Source of the DNA: Oasisia sp. SBJ-2009
Taxonomy: Eukaryota > Annelida > Polychaeta > Sabellida > Siboglinidae
DNA length: 64,000 nucleotides
Assembly (NCBI GenBank): GCA_964017155.1
Contig: OZ024856.1
Coordinates: 45,703,610-45,767,609 of the forward strand
Direction: 5' to 3'
Shown: positions 1 through 64,000 of the stretch, one piece after another
How positions within the stretch are numbered: position 1 is the stretch's first letter
Layout of the letters: every line of letters begins with the position of its first letter
Made by a program: the position numbers and the translations under genes
The notes under the pieces: model-generated
Told to the model about the DNA's origin: nothing
The model's database searches: none
The model's input: only the letters and a program-made list of their open reading frames with translations

Positions 1-230
1 AAAATAAAATTGATTGATAAATAAAACAAAAAAATTCTACAATTCAAAAAACACAAATCAATTTATAAATTTTAGAAAATATAAATTAAAACAACAAAAT
101 AAAATTGATTGATAAATAAAATAAACGAATTGTACAATTCAAAAACACAAATCAATTTACAAATCTTAGAAGATATAAATTAAAAGCACAACAAAATTAA
201 ATTGATAAATAAAATTAATTGCTAATTTAC
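1..230. repeat. AT-rich ~96-bp imperfect tandem repeat
   Basis: A segment beginning AAAATAAAATTGATTGATAA at 1 recurs near 97 and, more degraded, near 190, about 2.3 copies. It is intronic and has no coding content. Confidence 0.75.
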
Positions 231-246
231 AAGTAATGATCCCTAC

Positions 247-60046
<59,800 letters not shown>

Positions 60047-61840
60047 CTGAAACCAAAATAAAATTTTAACTTGCATTACTGTTGTATTAAAAACATTTTT
60101 TATTTAAAATTTTAATTAATCTTTTTTTAAATAAATTTATTTAAAATGTTTCATAATTTGAAGCTGGTCAAGATATGACGCAGTTTACATATCTATGATA
60201 ATAAGTAATACATCTGATTAAAATAATGTTATTCAACCCATTAGCACTCAGCCGATTTTACCGTGAAGCCTGTGGCTCCTCAAATATTTGACCTAGATGT
60301 TTAAAACTATTGCTTGCTTCATTGTCTTTGCTCTAGCGCCTTTATTATTCAATTCTCGCTATTGCATGTAGTATGCATGTTATAGATAATAAAAGTACCT
60401 ACACAGTGGTGTCAAAACTGTTGTTATAACTTTAAAATGTGTTAACCATTTCTTGGTTGACACTATGACATTCTTAAACTTTTTGTAAATAAAATACTTT
60501 GTAGCGGTGTAACTTTTTTATGCTTGCATTTCTACACCTACAAGTTGGGTTTATTTAAAAGAACATTAAATTATCTACACTCTGGTATATAACTTGTTAT
60601 AATATATTACACATTTTAGCTGTACACGTGGCCAACTCCTGGCTGGAGGACATTTTTAAATGTCCAAAAACAAAAACTATTGCTCTTAAATTTTGAAAAA
60701 CGTGGTAAATATTTTTGAGAACAGAAGTATCCAAGATAGTCACAATGTAATGTTATATGTTTAGATAGGTGTCGCATTTATTGCATTTCTTAGTCACTAG
60801 ATGCAACCATGTAAACAGAATTCAAACGCTGTGCTGTATTCGCTGGCTTGGTATGGCCGACCTGAGGAGATTCGGGGTGACCTTCAATGCCCGACTTGTA
60901 TGCTAATCGGTTAAAATGTCTAAATCATAATTTGTATAACCAATATTAAACATACATAACTTGTTAGCATAACATTATGAATCAATCTGTTAGGTACTCC
61001 AACAATGATGGTGTTATGTAACAATTATGTGTGACAAATTAAAGTGTGATCAGCACAAATTAAAGTATTTTGTGCATGCTGCTTTTCATTTCATGAAATG
61101 ATGTGGTATATATAGGGTTAAGTGTATTTTAATTTGATATTTTGAAATGAGAAAACAAAACCTCCTGTCCTGTAGCAATGAATCATGTATGCAGGCATAT
61201 TACACATGCAATTTGTGCATTTTTGTAAAGCGCCTGAGAGCAATTAATTCGGGCACTATACAAATAAATATATACTGAATCTGAGTTAAGTACATCACAA
61301 AAAGCCAATATCAGTGATAGTATCTGAGGAAGGTGTCTGAGCATGTTAATGTTTGTACAAGTCACAAGTTATGGTTTCACCCAGACCTTGAAATTCATGA
61401 CAGTCAACTTTTGTCCTTTCACAAAAATTAATTCCTAAATTGGTCAGTGTGGGCTGTGGGTACTATATGTATGTATGCAGCATCTGGTGTTATTGTTATC
61501 AGGTGCTGTAGAAGTTGGAGGAGACATGATCTGGCAAATATTTAGCTTAAACGCATTTTTATTTACTTTTTGAGGCTGGAAGAATGTTTCAATGCGATGG
61601 TTGGGACAGAGCCCTCAACAATTTGGTTTTTAAATTTAGACCTTGGATTAACCGTCTGTTTTCTAGTGTGTTGAGATTGAGGTCGGTGAGCATGCCAGGC
61701 TATTCTACATATAGCAGAAGCGTAGGGCCCCCTTGTCCACCCACAAACACTGCCTACAATTAACTACCACACATCCACACACAAAAAATATATTACAATG
61801 TCTGCTTTCAAGAGTCAACATCATTTAGAACAAAGGTGAT
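60047..61840. other. Intron upstream of w1; SINE/LINE tail at ~61225-61285
   Basis: I looked for RyR exons 1 and 2 here and found none. TGTAAAGCGCCTGAGAGCAA followed by CACTATACAAATAAATATA at 61225-61277 is a typical SINE/LINE tail. Confidence 0.5.
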
Positions 61841-61843
61841 TAT

Positions 61844-63954
61844 AGTAGTGCTGGTTCGATACCAAAAATATCGAAGTATCGCGATACTTGCGAAAGTTCG
61901 ATACCGATATTTAGTGGTATCGCGATACTTCGATATTTTTGGTATCGAACGCCCACTATTCGATACCTTCGATACCTTCGATACCTTCGATACCTTCGAT
62001 ACCTTCGATACCTTCGATACCTTCGATACCTTCGATACCTTCGATATTTCGATACTCGACATCGAGTCCAGTCGACGAACGTCACGAAGTTGATGCGAAG
62101 GCGCAACATCGTTGTTGATGACGACGTTGTTTACGGGAGCTATCACTACAGCGCTTCGCAGCCTAAATTGACTTAGGCGTGGTTGTTTAAAAAATAATAT
62201 AACATAAAATGTGAATTGTTTTCTAAAACTTTATTGTAGAATTAGTCTCTATGATAACTGTTTTCTGTGTGCTATCTTAGCGTAGGTCAGACTTCGCTTA
62301 GCCTCGTTACCCAAACCAAAGTTCGTATGTGACGCTCTCGTTTGGTGGCAGTACCATGCCATCTTTCTCCCTACTTTATTTACGGTTACGCGTACAAAAA
62401 CACACATCCTATAGTATTTGTATAGAGTGTTTATTGCACGCACTAGCATTTATGAAACTAGTTTAATAATAACATTATTAATATAAATATTTATTCTAGC
62501 GCGATGCGGAGGTTATGTTTATCAGGGTTCCGTTTGATGGCGCCACCATTTGCCGTACACGATGCCCATAACCAAGGCGAACGACAACAAGTCGCAACGT
62601 TCATTGCTAATAATTTGGCAGTTTTCCCACAAAGAGTGTCTGCTGTGCTAGAGGCGTCTCAAAGATAGCGGGGGAAATACATCGAATTTGACGAAACATG
62701 TCACCATTCAAGAAGCTATCAAAACGTGATGATCAACTTTCATCGTATGGCGTCGTCGACGTCGTGGACAACGTCAACGACGGTTAACGTCGCATTCGGC
62801 ATTGCCATTGACTCGAGAACGTATTCTATAGAAATATTCGACAGTGTCAGTGAGCGAGAATGGACATCTAGTTACAGTCGAAGCGAATCGCCATCGGTTG
62901 CCGAATCTACTAAGTAACTGCGGCAAACATCGCCAAGAAGTGACATACGCGACGTGACTGATTAACGATGACGATGTGCTTACTGAATCTACTGACTGTC
63001 ACTCTCAGTCTCACTGTGACACTGCCAGTCACTGGCACTGGCCAAACAGATTCACCACTGGCAGAGCCAGAGGTAGAGGAAGAAACTGACCGGTTCTTGA
63101 AAACAGTTGCAAAAACATTATGGGGCTTGTTATGTGTACTTGATAACGTGGTAATTTAAGTTTTATAAAAAAAAAATTAGTTTGAACTGGGAAGTGCAAT
63201 TGTAATTTTTATTAATATTGTTTCTATTATTAATTAGTGTTATTTTATTGTAATCGTCTATACAGTTTTGATGTTAAATCACAATTATCTTTAAGATACA
63301 ATTAATTATAAAACAGTTATAACAGTGAGTGTGCAGCTGTGCTGGCAGTGGCACTATTATAAGTGATAGGTGTATTTATATTTAATATAATAATAACATA
63401 TTATTTGTATGTTGTGTTTCAGCTGTATTTGTTGATGGTCACTTTAGGAGACACATTGAATTGAAATTAAGCTGCTATATTATAGTGTATTTACAAACAG
63501 CTGGGGTGAAGTATTGTTATTAATTTAAAATAATTCAGTGCAATTGATGAATTTATTTGTCACTAGGTATTTTATTGCAGTTGTCTTTATTGTTTTAATT
63601 TTATATTGCAGTTACCTTTTAGTTTTACAACAGTAATCAATTATATTGAAACTGTTGTTTGTTTACTTACATAAAATGAAAATTGCATTTTAATCATTGT
63701 TTGTATGACTATACAATTATCACATAATTATTTCCCTACTTGTAAGTGAAAAATGGTGTGTGTTTCTGTGGCATTAGTCTAAGTGGATAGTAGTGTGTTT
63801 CTTTGGAGATCTCTACTGTACTGAATTACACTTACAAGGTAAATTTTGAGTATCGAATAAAAATCTGGTATCGATTGATATCGAAGAATTCTGGTATCGA
63901 ACCAGCAATATATCAATCGGTATCGAAGAATTCTGGTATCGAACCAGCACTACT
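61844..63954. mobile_element. 2.1-kb TIR DNA transposon, non-autonomous (hAT-like ends)
   Basis: Left end AGTAGTGCTGGTTCGATACC and right end GGTATCGAACCAGCACTACT are exact inverted copies. Inside are a ~100-bp palindrome of GTATCG motifs, a (TTCGATACC)n tract and a CpG-rich 0.5 kb with only short frames. No transposase is seen. The hAT assignment rests on the TAGTGCTGG-like terminus and is tentative. Confidence 0.8.
61955..62045. repeat. (TTCGATACC)n 9-bp repeat
   Basis: About ten perfect copies of the terminal-repeat core of the surrounding transposon. Confidence 0.96.
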
Positions 63955-64000
63955 TCTGTTGCATACTGTTTCTACTGGGAACTGTGTTCTATGTGAACAT

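Noticed and set aside
60232..61120. piggyBac-like element (CAACCCATTAGC ... AGGGTTAA)
   Set aside because: The ends are not inverted copies beyond a few bases and one TTAA is mutated; not enough support.
62726..63159. Two short Ser/Thr-rich ORFs
   Set aside because: Inside the 2.1-kb TIR element, no recognisable domain, lengths expected by chance in a CpG-rich segment.
60047..64000. RyR exons 1 and 2 with the start codon
   Set aside because: I searched the minus strand for the conserved N-terminal block and found nothing; they probably lie beyond 64000.

Overview
This window is an animal (invertebrate) genomic segment that lies almost entirely inside one large gene on the minus strand: a ryanodine receptor (RyR), the Ca2+-release channel of the endoplasmic/sarcoplasmic reticulum. 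I placed 54 coding exons (53 per transcript, labelled w1-w53 in transcription order, with two alternative versions of w14), running from 60046 down to 247. Nearly all are bounded by AG/GT on the minus strand, and the phases chain without a break. Together they encode about 2385 residues, roughly the N-terminal half of a ~5000-residue RyR. The first exons (initiator Met and first ~65 residues) lie beyond 64000 or are unrecognised, and the C-terminal half (channel domain) lies beyond position 1. The single-RyR protein style, ~1 kb introns, V-core-like tRNA SINEs, CR1-like LINEs and many minisatellites suggest a lophotrochozoan such as a mollusc; the taxon is an inference.

Layout along the protein: N-terminal beta-trefoils/MIR (w1-w9; 60.0-48.7 kb), RIH and N-solenoid (w10-w16; 48.0-39.3 kb), SPRY1 (w17-w19), RyR repeats 1 and 2 (w20-w24; 34.5-32.4 kb), SPRY2 (w25-w30), SPRY3 with a large lineage-specific Ser/Lys-rich insert (w31-w37; 27.0-17.7 kb), then junctional/bridging helical repeats (w38-w53; 16.9-0.25 kb). 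Two variable points stand out: a tandemly duplicated, probably mutually exclusive exon pair (w14a/w14b) in the N-solenoid, and a symmetric 69-nt Ser/Asp-rich cassette (w33).

The introns are packed with repeats. Most striking are long minisatellites that begin at or within a few bases of exon edges; in several, the repeat unit contains the splice site itself plus some exon sequence, so one real splice site is followed by a dozen to about fifty decoy-like copies. There are also two TA-flanked MITE families (four and three copies), a TTAA-flanked fold-back element, a 2.1-kb hAT-like TIR element, a GGGGTCATCC-type TIR element, two SINE families, CR1/L2-like LINE fragments, a near-perfect 45-bp-arm hairpin, two tandem CTCF-like motifs, and two CpG-rich islands. 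I saw no other complete protein-coding gene, no functional tRNA/rRNA gene and no CRISPR.
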